From an uncultured Arthrobacter sp. (GTDB lineage Bacteria; Actinomycetota; Actinomycetes; Actinomycetales; Micrococcaceae): a stretch of 35,087 nt of DNA. The stretch is taken from assembly GCF_902805515.1 (NCBI RefSeq), contig NZ_CADCTE010000139.1:1-35087 (forward strand), in the 5' to 3' direction. A model generated the notes under the pieces. That model was not told where the DNA came from, made no database searches, and saw nothing but the letters and a program-made list of their open reading frames with translations. Shown here in pieces: positions 9,323 through 15,622 of the stretch. How positions within the stretch are numbered: position 1 is the first letter of the stretch; each line of letters opens with the position of its first letter. The translations under genes and the position numbers were made by a program.

Positions 9323-9413
9323 AGCTAGACCGGCATGCGGGCCCGGAGACACCGGGGTCGGCCCGACCAGCGGGCCCGGCGCGCCGGCGGCACCCGGCGC
9401 CGGTCCGCTCGAC

Positions 9414-10094
9414 TCAGCGTCCGGCGGTCAGGACCAGGTGGACCTGACCCGCGGTTGAGGACCCGGCAAGGGCGGCGGCATCCTCCGGCGAGGCGGCCAC
9501 GACCACCAGCCCCGCCTCGGCGGGGGAGGCTGACCAGGCCGACGACGGATCCTCGCCGGGCGGTGAGCTCCACAGCACCGCGAGATTCCGGGCGATCACT
9601 TCGGAAGCGGCGGCCGTCTCGTAGCCGTTGCCGGTGCTCACCACGACGTCGACCCGCTGGCCCGCGCCCACGAGCCGGACGGTCGAGGGGTCGGCCGGGC
9701 GAAGCGGCACCGCGACGGTTCCGGGGGCGGTTCCGGTGAGCAGTCCGGGGCCGACGAGCCGGGTATCGGTGACGATGTCCCCGCGCCGCAGGGGTGCGGC
9801 AAGCCGTTGCCCAAGGAGGTCCTCCCGCCGCGTCTGCGCCCCCGGCGGGACGGCGGCCGGGGGAAGGTCCAGGATCTTCAGGTCCGCGGCAGCCAGGACC
9901 GTGCCCGCAGCGAGGTCGGAAGCAGCGGCGATGACCCGGGTGCCGGGTTCGCCGCGGGGCAGGAACGCCTCGACGCAGGTGCCGGCCGCCGCGCACAGCA
10001 GCACCGCGGCCAGCAGCCGGCGGTGCCGGAGCAGGGCCCTGCGCATCCGGAGGAGGCGAAGCGTTCCGTCCGGCCGGCGGTGCGTCGAAAACAT
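9414..10094 (-). CDS. SAF domain protein, CpaB/RcpC-like
   Basis: A 226-residue protein with one N-terminal membrane anchor (about residues 23-41, LLAAVLLCAAAGTCVEAFL) followed by a SAF domain (TRVIAAASDLAAGTVLAAADLKI...GQRLAAPLRRGDIVTDTRLV, about 52-115) and an RcpC/CpaB-like region. Such proteins normally belong to Flp/tad pilus assembly, but no cpaA, tadA or flp genes are nearby. Single-copy SAF proteins next to FmdB and 5-FTHF cyclo-ligase occur in Micrococcaceae as I recall, and their role is unknown. I chose the ATG at 10094, which lies 7 nt after a TAGGGT -10-like element; a GTG three codons upstream would overlap that hexamer. Confidence 0.75.
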   Translation of the reverse strand: MFSTHRRPDGTLRLLRMRRALLRHRRLLAAVLLCAAAGTCVEAFLPRGEPGTRVIAAASDLAAGTVLAAADLKILDLPPAAVPPGAQTRREDLLGQRLAAPLRRGDIVTDTRLVGPGLLTGTAPGTVAVPLRPADPSTVRLVGAGQRVDVVVSTGNGYETAAASEVIARNLAVLWSSPPGEDPSSAWSASPAEAGLVVVAASPEDAAALAGSSTAGQVHLVLTAGR

Positions 10095-10101
10095 GAAGAC
10101 C

Positions 10102-10107
10102 ACCCTA
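10102..10107 (-). promoter_or_regulatory. -10-like element, leaderless start of SAF-domain gene
   Basis: On the minus strand TAGGGT precedes the ATG at 10094 by 7 nt, with no Shine-Dalgarno sequence. Confidence 0.5.
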
Positions 10108-10134
10108 GGGGCGGCGGATTGCGCCGCCTGCCCC
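10108..10134. other. GC-rich hairpin between fmdB-like and SAF-domain genes
   Basis: GGGGCGGCGG (10108-10117) pairs with CCGCC-T-GCCCC (10124-10134) around a 6-nt loop, a 10-bp stem with one bulged base. It may terminate the FmdB transcript, though no U-tract follows on the minus strand. It also covers the spacer/-35 area of the SAF-gene promoter, so an operator role is possible. Confidence 0.5.
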
Positions 10135-10174
10135 GGGGTGGTCTATGTGGAAAAGCGCGGGATCGGCCTGACGG

Positions 10175-10492
10175 TCAGGAAGCGGCCTTGCCCGCCGCGG
10201 GCGCCGCGGCGGCTGCTCCGGAGTCGGCCTTCTTGGCCGGTGCCTTTGCCGCGGCCGCTGCCGGCTTCGCGTCGGAACCGGCCGTCGTTGCCTTCGGCTC
10301 GGCGGAGGAACGGGTGTCCCGGGAATCGTTGCGGTAGAACCCGGAGCCCTTGAAGACGACGCCCACGCTGTTGAACTTCTTGCGCAGCACACCCGAGCAG
10401 ACGGGGCAGACGGTGAGCGACTCGTCGGAAAAAGCCTGCTGGATGTCGAAGGCATGGCCGCAATCCTTGCAGGCGTACGCGTAGGTAGGCAA
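10175..10492 (-). CDS. FmdB family zinc-ribbon protein, Ruc-like
   Basis: A 105-residue protein with an N-terminal FmdB zinc ribbon (MPTYAYACKDCGHAFD...CPVC; Cys8, Cys11, Cys29, Cys32) and the family segment FKGSGFYRND near residue 50. A disordered Ala/Lys-rich tail follows from about residue 60. In Mycobacterium tuberculosis the FmdB protein Rv0991c (Ruc), a redox-regulated chaperone, sits directly beside the 5-FTHF cyclo-ligase gene. The same adjacency here suggests this is its counterpart, so an oxidation-activated chaperone role is plausible but inferred. The start is TTG, supported by AGGAGAG a few nt upstream. Confidence 0.85.
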   Translation of the reverse strand: MPTYAYACKDCGHAFDIQQAFSDESLTVCPVCSGVLRKKFNSVGVVFKGSGFYRNDSRDTRSSAEPKATTAGSDAKPAAAAAKAPAKKADSGAAAAAPAAGKAAS

Positions 10493-10572
10493 AGGTCTCT
10501 CCTGGAATTCGACTTCTCATGGGGCGCGCCCGGCCGAGGCGGATTGGCACTCTAGGGCGGCGAGTGCTAAGT

Positions 10573-11217
10573 CTACACCGATGCCGGGGGTACCCCGAAT
10601 CCGTGGTATGCGCCCGGGGTGAACACGCCGTGCAGCGGCACGTCGTGAAGCTCGACCGGGAAGCTGCCGGCGGCGACGAACTCATCGGGATAGACCATGC
10701 CCGCGGTGGGCACGCCGGGGCGCTCGATCGAGAGTTCGGCCAGGAACCGGTCGTAGTAGCCCCCGCCCTGGCCGAGCCGGTAGCCCGAGGCGTCCACGGC
10801 GAGGCCCGGCACCAGGACCAGGTCGAGGGCGGCCAGCTGGCCCAGGGGAGTGCGGGTACCTTCCGGTTCCATCACCGGCGCCCGGGGCGACTTCACCAGC
10901 GGGACCCCCGGCCACCACCGGCACCAGGAGAGCCGGTAGTCGGGTTCGCAGATGGGCACGATCACCGTGGAGCCCCGATCGGTCAGGGTATGCAGCAGGT
11001 CCTCGGTGGCCGGCTCCGGCGGCACCCCCAGGTAGGCCGCAATCACGAGGGGTTCCTCCGCGCGGTTCCCCCCGGTCAGCCGGGGCAGCTCCTCGAGCAC
11101 CGCCTCGGCGAGCCGCCGCGACAAGGCCTCCCGGGTCTCCGGGGACCGGTGCCGGCGCCGGGTGCGCAGGTCGGCTCTCGCCTGGGTTTTGGAGGGTACC
11201 GCCGGGTCGATATTCAT
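10573..11217 (-). CDS. 5-formyltetrahydrofolate cyclo-ligase
   Basis: A 214-residue enzyme that converts 5-formyl-THF to 5,10-methenyl-THF with ATP in folate one-carbon metabolism. Family marks are KTQARADLRTRRR near the N-terminus, VDASGYRLGQGGGYYDRFL (about residues 140-158; the conserved GxGGGYYDR loop), and DVPLHGVFTPGAY (about 190-205). The ATG at 11217 is chosen over the longer open frame because MNIDPAVPSKTQARADLR fits the family N-terminus and the divergent galU promoter lies just beyond it. A -10-like CACAAT sits 6 nt upstream. The gene is divergent from galU with 55 bp between starts, an arrangement also seen in mycobacteria. Confidence 0.93.
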   Translation of the reverse strand: MNIDPAVPSKTQARADLRTRRRHRSPETREALSRRLAEAVLEELPRLTGGNRAEEPLVIAAYLGVPPEPATEDLLHTLTDRGSTVIVPICEPDYRLSWCRWWPGVPLVKSPRAPVMEPEGTRTPLGQLAALDLVLVPGLAVDASGYRLGQGGGYYDRFLAELSIERPGVPTAGMVYPDEFVAAGSFPVELHDVPLHGVFTPGAYHGFGVPPASV

Positions 11218-11223
11218 GCACCT

Positions 11224-11229
11224 ATTGTG
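11224..11229 (-). promoter_or_regulatory. -10-like element for 5-FTHF cyclo-ligase gene
   Basis: CACAAT on the minus strand lies 6 nt before the ATG at 11217. It matches the TATAAT consensus at four positions and the leaderless spacing seen elsewhere in the window. Confidence 0.35.
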
Positions 11230-11260
11230 CACAGCTCCCAGAATGGCCCTGCGGGTTATG

Positions 11261-11266
11261 TAGTGT
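11261..11266 (+). promoter_or_regulatory. -10-like element, leaderless start of galU
   Basis: TAGTGT lies 6 nt before the galU ATG at 11273, with no ribosome-binding site between them. Confidence 0.55.
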
Positions 11267-11272
11267 GGTCCC

Positions 11273-12175
11273 ATGACTTTGCGACCAAAAGTGAACAAGG
11301 CCGTCATTCCCGCCGCCGGGCTGGGGACCCGCTTCCTGCCGGCAACCAAGGCGATGCCCAAGGAAATGCTTCCCGTGGTGGACAAGCCCGCCATTCAGTA
11401 CGTTGTGCAGGAGGCAGTCGACGCCGGGCTCCATGACGTCCTGATGATCACCGGGCGTAACAAGCGGGCGCTTGAGGACCACTTCGACCGGGTCCCCTTC
11501 ATCGAGCAGACCCTCCTCGAGAAGGGCGACCTGGAGAAGCTCGCGGCGGTCCGCCTGCCCTCGGAGCTCTGCGACATCCACTACCTGCGCCAGGGCGATC
11601 CGAAGGGACTCGGGCACGCGGTCCTGCGCGCCAAGCAGCATGTGGGCAGCGAGCCGTTCGCGGTGCTGCTCGGCGACGACCTCATCGATGAGCGCGACCC
11701 CCTGCTCGAGACCATGATCGAGATCCAGCAGAAGACCGGCGGGTCCGTGATCGCCCTGATCGAGGTCGATCCGGCGCAGATCAGCTCCTATGGCGCCGCG
11801 GACATCTCCGCCATCGAGGGCGAGGACTACGTCCGGGTGAACAAGCTCGTCGAGAAGCCGCCGGTGGAAGAGGCGCCGTCGAACCTCGCCGTCATCGGCC
11901 GGTATGTGCTCCACCCCCGCGTCTTCGACGTCCTGGAGACGACCGAGCCCGGCCGCGGCGGCGAAATCCAGCTGACGGATGCGCTGCAGACCCTTGCCGC
12001 GTCCGACGGCGAGGGATCCGGGGTCTACGGGGTGGTCTTCCGCGGCCGCCGGTACGACACCGGGGACAAGCTGAGCTACCTCAAGGCCGTTGTCACCCTG
12101 GCTGCCGAGCGCGACGACCTTGGCCCGGACCTGCGCGTCTGGCTGAAGAACTTCAGCCAGGACATGACGGGCTAG
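11273..12175 (+). CDS. galU: UTP-glucose-1-phosphate uridylyltransferase
   Basis: A 300-residue GalU making UDP-glucose from UTP and glucose-1-phosphate for cell-wall and exopolysaccharide synthesis. The nucleotidyltransferase signature AAGLGTRFLPATKAMPKEML followed by PVVDKPAIQYVV (about residues 12-43) is complete, as are LRQGDPKGLGHAV (about 103-115), VLLGDDLIDE (about 129-138) and the C-terminal GRRYDTGDKLSYLKA segment. Its length is typical. It is followed after 7 bp by a RimJ-like acetyltransferase, probably in the same transcript. Confidence 0.96.
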   Translation: MTLRPKVNKAVIPAAGLGTRFLPATKAMPKEMLPVVDKPAIQYVVQEAVDAGLHDVLMITGRNKRALEDHFDRVPFIEQTLLEKGDLEKLAAVRLPSELCDIHYLRQGDPKGLGHAVLRAKQHVGSEPFAVLLGDDLIDERDPLLETMIEIQQKTGGSVIALIEVDPAQISSYGAADISAIEGEDYVRVNKLVEKPPVEEAPSNLAVIGRYVLHPRVFDVLETTEPGRGGEIQLTDALQTLAASDGEGSGVYGVVFRGRRYDTGDKLSYLKAVVTLAAERDDLGPDLRVWLKNFSQDMTG

Positions 12176-12182
12176 CCCTTCG

Positions 12183-12809
12183 GTGTGGACGGAACGTGGC
12201 TGGCCGGTCTCCCTCAGCAGCGGGAATCTGACCCTCAGGCCCATCCGGCACGCGGACCGGCGCGAGTGGACGGCCGTCCGGCGGCACAACGCGACCTGGC
12301 TCGCGCCCTGGGAGGCGACGAATCCGGAACCGGGAGGCTACCTGCCGGACTACCACGAGATGGTCCGGGGGCTCAAGCGGCAGGCCCGTGCGGGCACCGG
12401 GCTCCCGTTCGTCATCACCGAGCGCACCGATGAGGGCGGCCGGGCGCCGCTGGTCGGCCAGCTGACGGTCTCGAGCATCATCTGGGGATCAGCAATGACG
12501 GCAACCCTGGGCTACTGGGTCGATTCCCGTCGGGCCGGCCGGGGGATCGCCCCGACGGCGGTGGCGCTGGCCACCGACTACTGCTTCAGCACCCTGGGCC
12601 TGCACCGGATGGAAATCAACATCCGGCCCGAGAACAGGGCCAGCCTGCGCGTCGTGGAGAAGCTGGGCTTCCGGGACGAAGGACTTCGCCCGCGGTACCT
12701 CCACATCGCCGGGCAGTGGGCCGATCACCGGAGCTTCGCCCTCACCGTCGAGGAGGTGCCGGAGGGGCTGCTTGAGCCGTGGCTTGCCCGGCAGCGGGCA
12801 GGTGGATAG
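12183..12809 (+). CDS. RimJ/RimL-like GNAT N-acetyltransferase
   Basis: A 208-residue GNAT protein of the RimJ/RimL type, which acetylates N-terminal or other amino groups with acetyl-CoA. LTLRPIRHADRREW marks the N-terminal strand and helix. GYWVDSRRAGRGIAPTAVAL (about residues 110-129) is the acetyl-CoA-binding motif A, and LHRMEINIRPENRASLRVVE followed by KLGFRDEGLRPRYLH is the conserved motif B. The GTG at 12183 is 7 bp after the galU stop; no clear Shine-Dalgarno is seen, so translational coupling is likely. In mycobacteria and corynebacteria a moeA-like gene sits between galU and rimJ; here it is missing. The substrate is unknown. Confidence 0.88.
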   Translation: MWTERGWPVSLSSGNLTLRPIRHADRREWTAVRRHNATWLAPWEATNPEPGGYLPDYHEMVRGLKRQARAGTGLPFVITERTDEGGRAPLVGQLTVSSIIWGSAMTATLGYWVDSRRAGRGIAPTAVALATDYCFSTLGLHRMEINIRPENRASLRVVEKLGFRDEGLRPRYLHIAGQWADHRSFALTVEEVPEGLLEPWLARQRAGG

Positions 12810-12906
12810 GGCGGCGCCCGGCACGGCCCGCGGACCGGTCGATCGCACGCCCCGGTGGGCTCCGACACACCCGCCCGGAATGCGCCGCGGGGGCCCCTGT
12901 TTCTCC

Positions 12907-12912
12907 TACGTT
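12907..12912 (+). promoter_or_regulatory. -10-like element, leaderless start of GlpR/SepX-like gene
   Basis: TACGTT precedes the GTG at 12919 by 6 nt. The stretch from 12810 to here is GC-rich and otherwise featureless. Confidence 0.55.
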
Positions 12913-12918
12913 TAGAAC

Positions 12919-13881
12919 GTGGACTTCTCCCTGAACAGCTCGGTGGTACTGGCGGCAATCGTCGGTCTCTGGCTGGTGTGGGTGGTCCCGTTTTTCCTCC
13001 GCCGGAGCGGCCCCGTGCCGGCCCCGGCGGCGGCATCCACACCGACTGCAGGGGAACATCCTCCCCAGGGGAGCATCATGGAGAAAACGGCCACCGCCGC
13101 CGCCGGCAGCGCATCCGCATACCGGACCGGTTCGTCCGCCGTTCCCGGCCGCCGGCCTGCCCTGAAGATCCGCCGCGGGCGGGCAGCGGTCGCCCTGGTC
13201 GGAGCCGCCGCACTGCCGGCAGCCCTCGTGACGCTGGTCCTCGCGGTCGTTTCCGTCGTGTCCTTCTGGTGGCCCGTTGCCGCCGTCCTTGTCGTCGCCG
13301 GGGCCGTCGCCACGCTGCGCGCCCTGGCGGTGCGCGACCGGCGGGCCCGGGTCAATGCCGCCTTCGCCGCCGCCATGTCCTCCCGCCCGCTGCACCAGGC
13401 CCCGCCTTCGACGGGTGACGCCGTCCTGCCGGGCACCGCCACACCGCAAGCCGGCGGCAAACCCGCCCAGGCCCGCCCGACCACCGTGTTCGACGCTGAG
13501 AAGCCCGCCGGTGCGGTGGAGGCGTCCGCTGGAACCCCGGAGGCACCCGCGGCCCGCCTGACCGCGGCCGACCTCAAGGCAGCCGCCCTGGCGGTCGCCG
13601 CAGCAGGCGCGCCGGAGGCCAACGCACCCGCGGCAACGACGCAGGCTCCGGTGCCCGGCACCGACCCGTGGGAGCCCGTCGAGGTGCCCCTGCCCACCTA
13701 TGTCGCGGCCGAAAAGGCGCAGCGCTCGGCGCCGGCACCCCTGGAGCTACCCGCGGAGCCGAAGCCGACCGTCCGGACCCCGATCAAGAACTCGGCCGCC
13801 AAAGCGGCTCCGAAGGAAACCGCGGCGCCGGCCGGAACCCGCCTCAACCTCGACGACGTCCTCCAGCGCCGCCGCGCCTGA
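12919..13881 (+). CDS. GlpR/SepX-like membrane protein, probable cell-division factor
   Basis: A 320-residue protein with an N-terminal helix (about 9-27, VLAAIVGLWLVWVVPFFLRR), a disordered cytoplasmic linker, a pair of helices (about 89-112 and 114-134) and RRARVNAAFAAAM, then a long Ala/Pro-rich tail. This layout, and the position after galU and rimJ, match the family of Streptomyces SepX and Corynebacterium GlpR. GlpR is the membrane receptor that binds the MoeA-like protein Glp and links it to FtsZ. The assignment rests on layout and synteny more than on motifs, since the family is poorly conserved. The cognate moeA-like gene is not in its usual place. The GTG start follows a -10-like element by 6 nt. 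Confidence 0.7.
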   Translation: MDFSLNSSVVLAAIVGLWLVWVVPFFLRRSGPVPAPAAASTPTAGEHPPQGSIMEKTATAAAGSASAYRTGSSAVPGRRPALKIRRGRAAVALVGAAALPAALVTLVLAVVSVVSFWWPVAAVLVVAGAVATLRALAVRDRRARVNAAFAAAMSSRPLHQAPPSTGDAVLPGTATPQAGGKPAQARPTTVFDAEKPAGAVEASAGTPEAPAARLTAADLKAAALAVAAAGAPEANAPAATTQAPVPGTDPWEPVEVPLPTYVAAEKAQRSAPAPLELPAEPKPTVRTPIKNSAAKAAPKETAAPAGTRLNLDDVLQRRRA

Positions 13882-13916
13882 CCGTTACCGCGGCCAAGCC
13901 AGGCAACCGGCCCTGA

Positions 13917-13932
13917 CGGGCCCAGCGGCCCG
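13917..13932. terminator. Weak hairpin between convergent GlpR-like and AlaX-like genes
   Basis: CGGGCC-CAGC-GGCCCG is a perfect 6-bp inverted repeat in the 74-bp gap between two converging genes. There is no T-tract, so terminator function is only suggested. Confidence 0.35.
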
Positions 13933-13955
13933 CCGGCGCCGCCCCGTGCACGCGT

Positions 13956-14825
13956 CTAGGGCCGCGGCAGCACCGAGGTGATCATCGTGAGCACGGGCGT
14001 GCCGTCCACCTCTTCCACGGCGAGGGACGCCCGCACGCTGGCGAATCCGGCGAGCGAGTCGGCGTGGGTGCCGCCGCAGGGTATGTGCACGGAACCCTCC
14101 GGCAGGTCGCACTCCCAGTACCGGCGGTCCGTGAGCCGCTCTCCATCGCGGGCGATCCGGATGGCCCCGTCCGATGCCACCCATCCGGAGAGGGTTTCGT
14201 TCAGGGCTGCTTCGACCGGCGCCGGATCGAATCCCTCGGTGATGAAGCCCCTGCGCCGCAGGGAGCGTCCCAGACGGTAGACATCCACCGAGCCGTACTC
14301 GGTGATCGTGGAGGTCTCGATCGCCACCGCATCGAAGTTCGACGTGCCGAGGGCGTCGGCCGGGACCTCCTTCTTCCACCGGTCGGCCAGCGCCCGGTTC
14401 AGGGCGAGGGAGGCGAGATGGCACCCGGTGTGTCCGGCCGAGAGGGCCTCCCGGTGCGTCCCGTCAACCCGCACCACCGCGCGTTCGCCTTCGGCCGGCG
14501 GCGGTCCCTGGATCAGGTGCGCCACCACGAAGGCCCAACCCTCCGTGCCCTTGCGCACGGGGATATCCGCTCCGAGGAACAGTTCCGTGCCCTCCGTTGC
14601 GCCGACCACGCAGTCGGTGATGGGCAGGCTGGATCCACCCACCTCCAGGACCGCCCGGTCAGGGCCCTGGTCGGGCCACGCCGCGTCGACAGGGTGGCAG
14701 GCCGTCGCGTCGAGCAGCACGGCCACGGAGCCGTCGGCCCGCTCCTCGACGTGCAGGACTGTGGATTCCGAGGTTAGGGCCCCGGCGGGGTAGCTGACGG
14801 CCGTGTCGCGGGATGGCAGGCTCAT
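13956..14825 (-). CDS. AlaX-like alanyl-tRNA editing / metal-dependent hydrolase
   Basis: A 289-residue protein related to the editing domain of alanyl-tRNA synthetase (AlaX), which clears mischarged Ser- or Gly-tRNA(Ala) in trans. The zinc ligands are present: HTGCH (His132, His136) and CGGTH (Cys250, His254). An N-terminal beta-barrel-like segment of about 110 residues precedes the editing core. The usual HTxQH glutamine is Cys in HTGCHLAS, so the substrate could differ. The ATG has AAGGA four nt upstream. Downstream of an Lrp-type regulator on the same strand, it may be part of amino-acid control, but the 162-bp gap leaves co-transcription open. Confidence 0.82.
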   Translation of the reverse strand: MSLPSRDTAVSYPAGALTSESTVLHVEERADGSVAVLLDATACHPVDAAWPDQGPDRAVLEVGGSSLPITDCVVGATEGTELFLGADIPVRKGTEGWAFVVAHLIQGPPPAEGERAVVRVDGTHREALSAGHTGCHLASLALNRALADRWKKEVPADALGTSNFDAVAIETSTITEYGSVDVYRLGRSLRRRGFITEGFDPAPVEAALNETLSGWVASDGAIRIARDGERLTDRRYWECDLPEGSVHIPCGGTHADSLAGFASVRASLAVEEVDGTPVLTMITSVLPRP

Positions 14826-14913
14826 TGGTTCCTTCGGAGGTAGTGACGATGAGGTCGTGATGGATGCGTGGTCGTGTGGTCTCGGGCGGCCAGCCCGGCG
14901 GGCGGGCCGGGGG

Positions 14914-14958
14914 GATCGGTGCGGTGGGGATCGGCGCGGTCGGGATGGGTGCGGTCGG
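14914..14958 (+). repeat. Three copies of a 15-bp direct repeat
   Basis: Three adjacent 15-bp units, GATCGGTGCGGTGGG (14914), GATCGGCGCGGTCGG (14929) and GATGGGTGCGGTCGG (14944), fill part of the 162-bp gap between the Lrp-type gene and the AlaX-like gene. They differ by one to three bases each. Nothing else is recognised in this gap. Confidence 0.85.
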
Positions 14959-14987
14959 CCGCGGCCGCGCCCGGCGGTCCGGGGAGC

Positions 14988-15470
14988 TCAGGCGCTGCCG
15001 GAAGCGTCGGTGAGCCGCTGGAGGAGCGGCTCGGTCCGGTAGGGGATGTGCTCGTGCAGGGCCAGGACCGTCTCGGTGCGGATGACGCCCTTGATCCGCA
15101 GGATGGAGCGGAGACCCGACTGCAGATGGTGGGTGTCGGTGGCCGCGACCCTGCACCAGACGTCGCCACGGCCGGAGATCTCGTGGACTTCAAGGACCTG
15201 GCTGAGCTTGCGCAGCGCCGCAATGACACCGTCGAGTTCGCGGTGGGACACTTCGATGGTCACGAAGGCCACCACATCGTAGCCAAGGGCCTCGAGGTCC
15301 AGCTCGCGCCCGCTGGTCCGCAGGGTGCCGGCCCGCAGGAGCCGCCGGATCCGGCTCTGCGCCGTATTGCGGGCGATGCCGAGGGTTTCGCTGAGCTCGC
15401 TGATCTGCGCCCGCGGGTCCCGGACCAGTTCAAGCAGCAGCCGCAGGTCCAGGGCATCAAGTTTGCTCAT
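14988..15470 (-). CDS. Lrp/AsnC family transcriptional regulator
   Basis: A 160-residue leucine-responsive-type regulator. The N-terminal helix-turn-helix spans about residues 5-50 (LDALDLRLLLELVRDPRAQI, then SELSETLGIARNTAQSRIRR and LLRAGTLR). The C-terminal RAM/AsnC effector domain (about 65-150) includes VVAFVTIEVSHRELDG and the GRGDVWCRVAATDTHHL turn where amino acids bind at the dimer interface. I chose the ATG at 15470, with GGGAAG 8 nt upstream, over a GTG three codons earlier. It is divergent from an MFS transporter with about 150 bp between starts, the usual arrangement for local control of an exporter or importer by its neighbour. Confidence 0.92.
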   Translation of the reverse strand: MSKLDALDLRLLLELVRDPRAQISELSETLGIARNTAQSRIRRLLRAGTLRTSGRELDLEALGYDVVAFVTIEVSHRELDGVIAALRKLSQVLEVHEISGRGDVWCRVAATDTHHLQSGLRSILRIKGVIRTETVLALHEHIPYRTEPLLQRLTDASGSA

Positions 15471-15622
15471 GAAGCTCACTTCCCATCAACTTCGGCCGCC
15501 TGTGTTGCGGCTTTTGCTCAACTTGCCCGGCTGGACTGTCTCTAAAGCTTCAAGATAGCCCATTCTGGAGACTGCCGCGCCACCGGGTGCCGCACGGGAT
15601 TGGGAAAAGGAACGGGAAGTAC

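Noticed and set aside
9212..9338. CRISPR array
   Set aside because: Units are 16 bp and directly adjacent, without spacers, and no cas genes are present.
9181..9458. Plus-strand frames translating the 16-bp repeats
   Set aside because: No start signal or conserved domain; the repeat simply lacks plus-strand stop codons. Treated as a non-coding tandem repeat.
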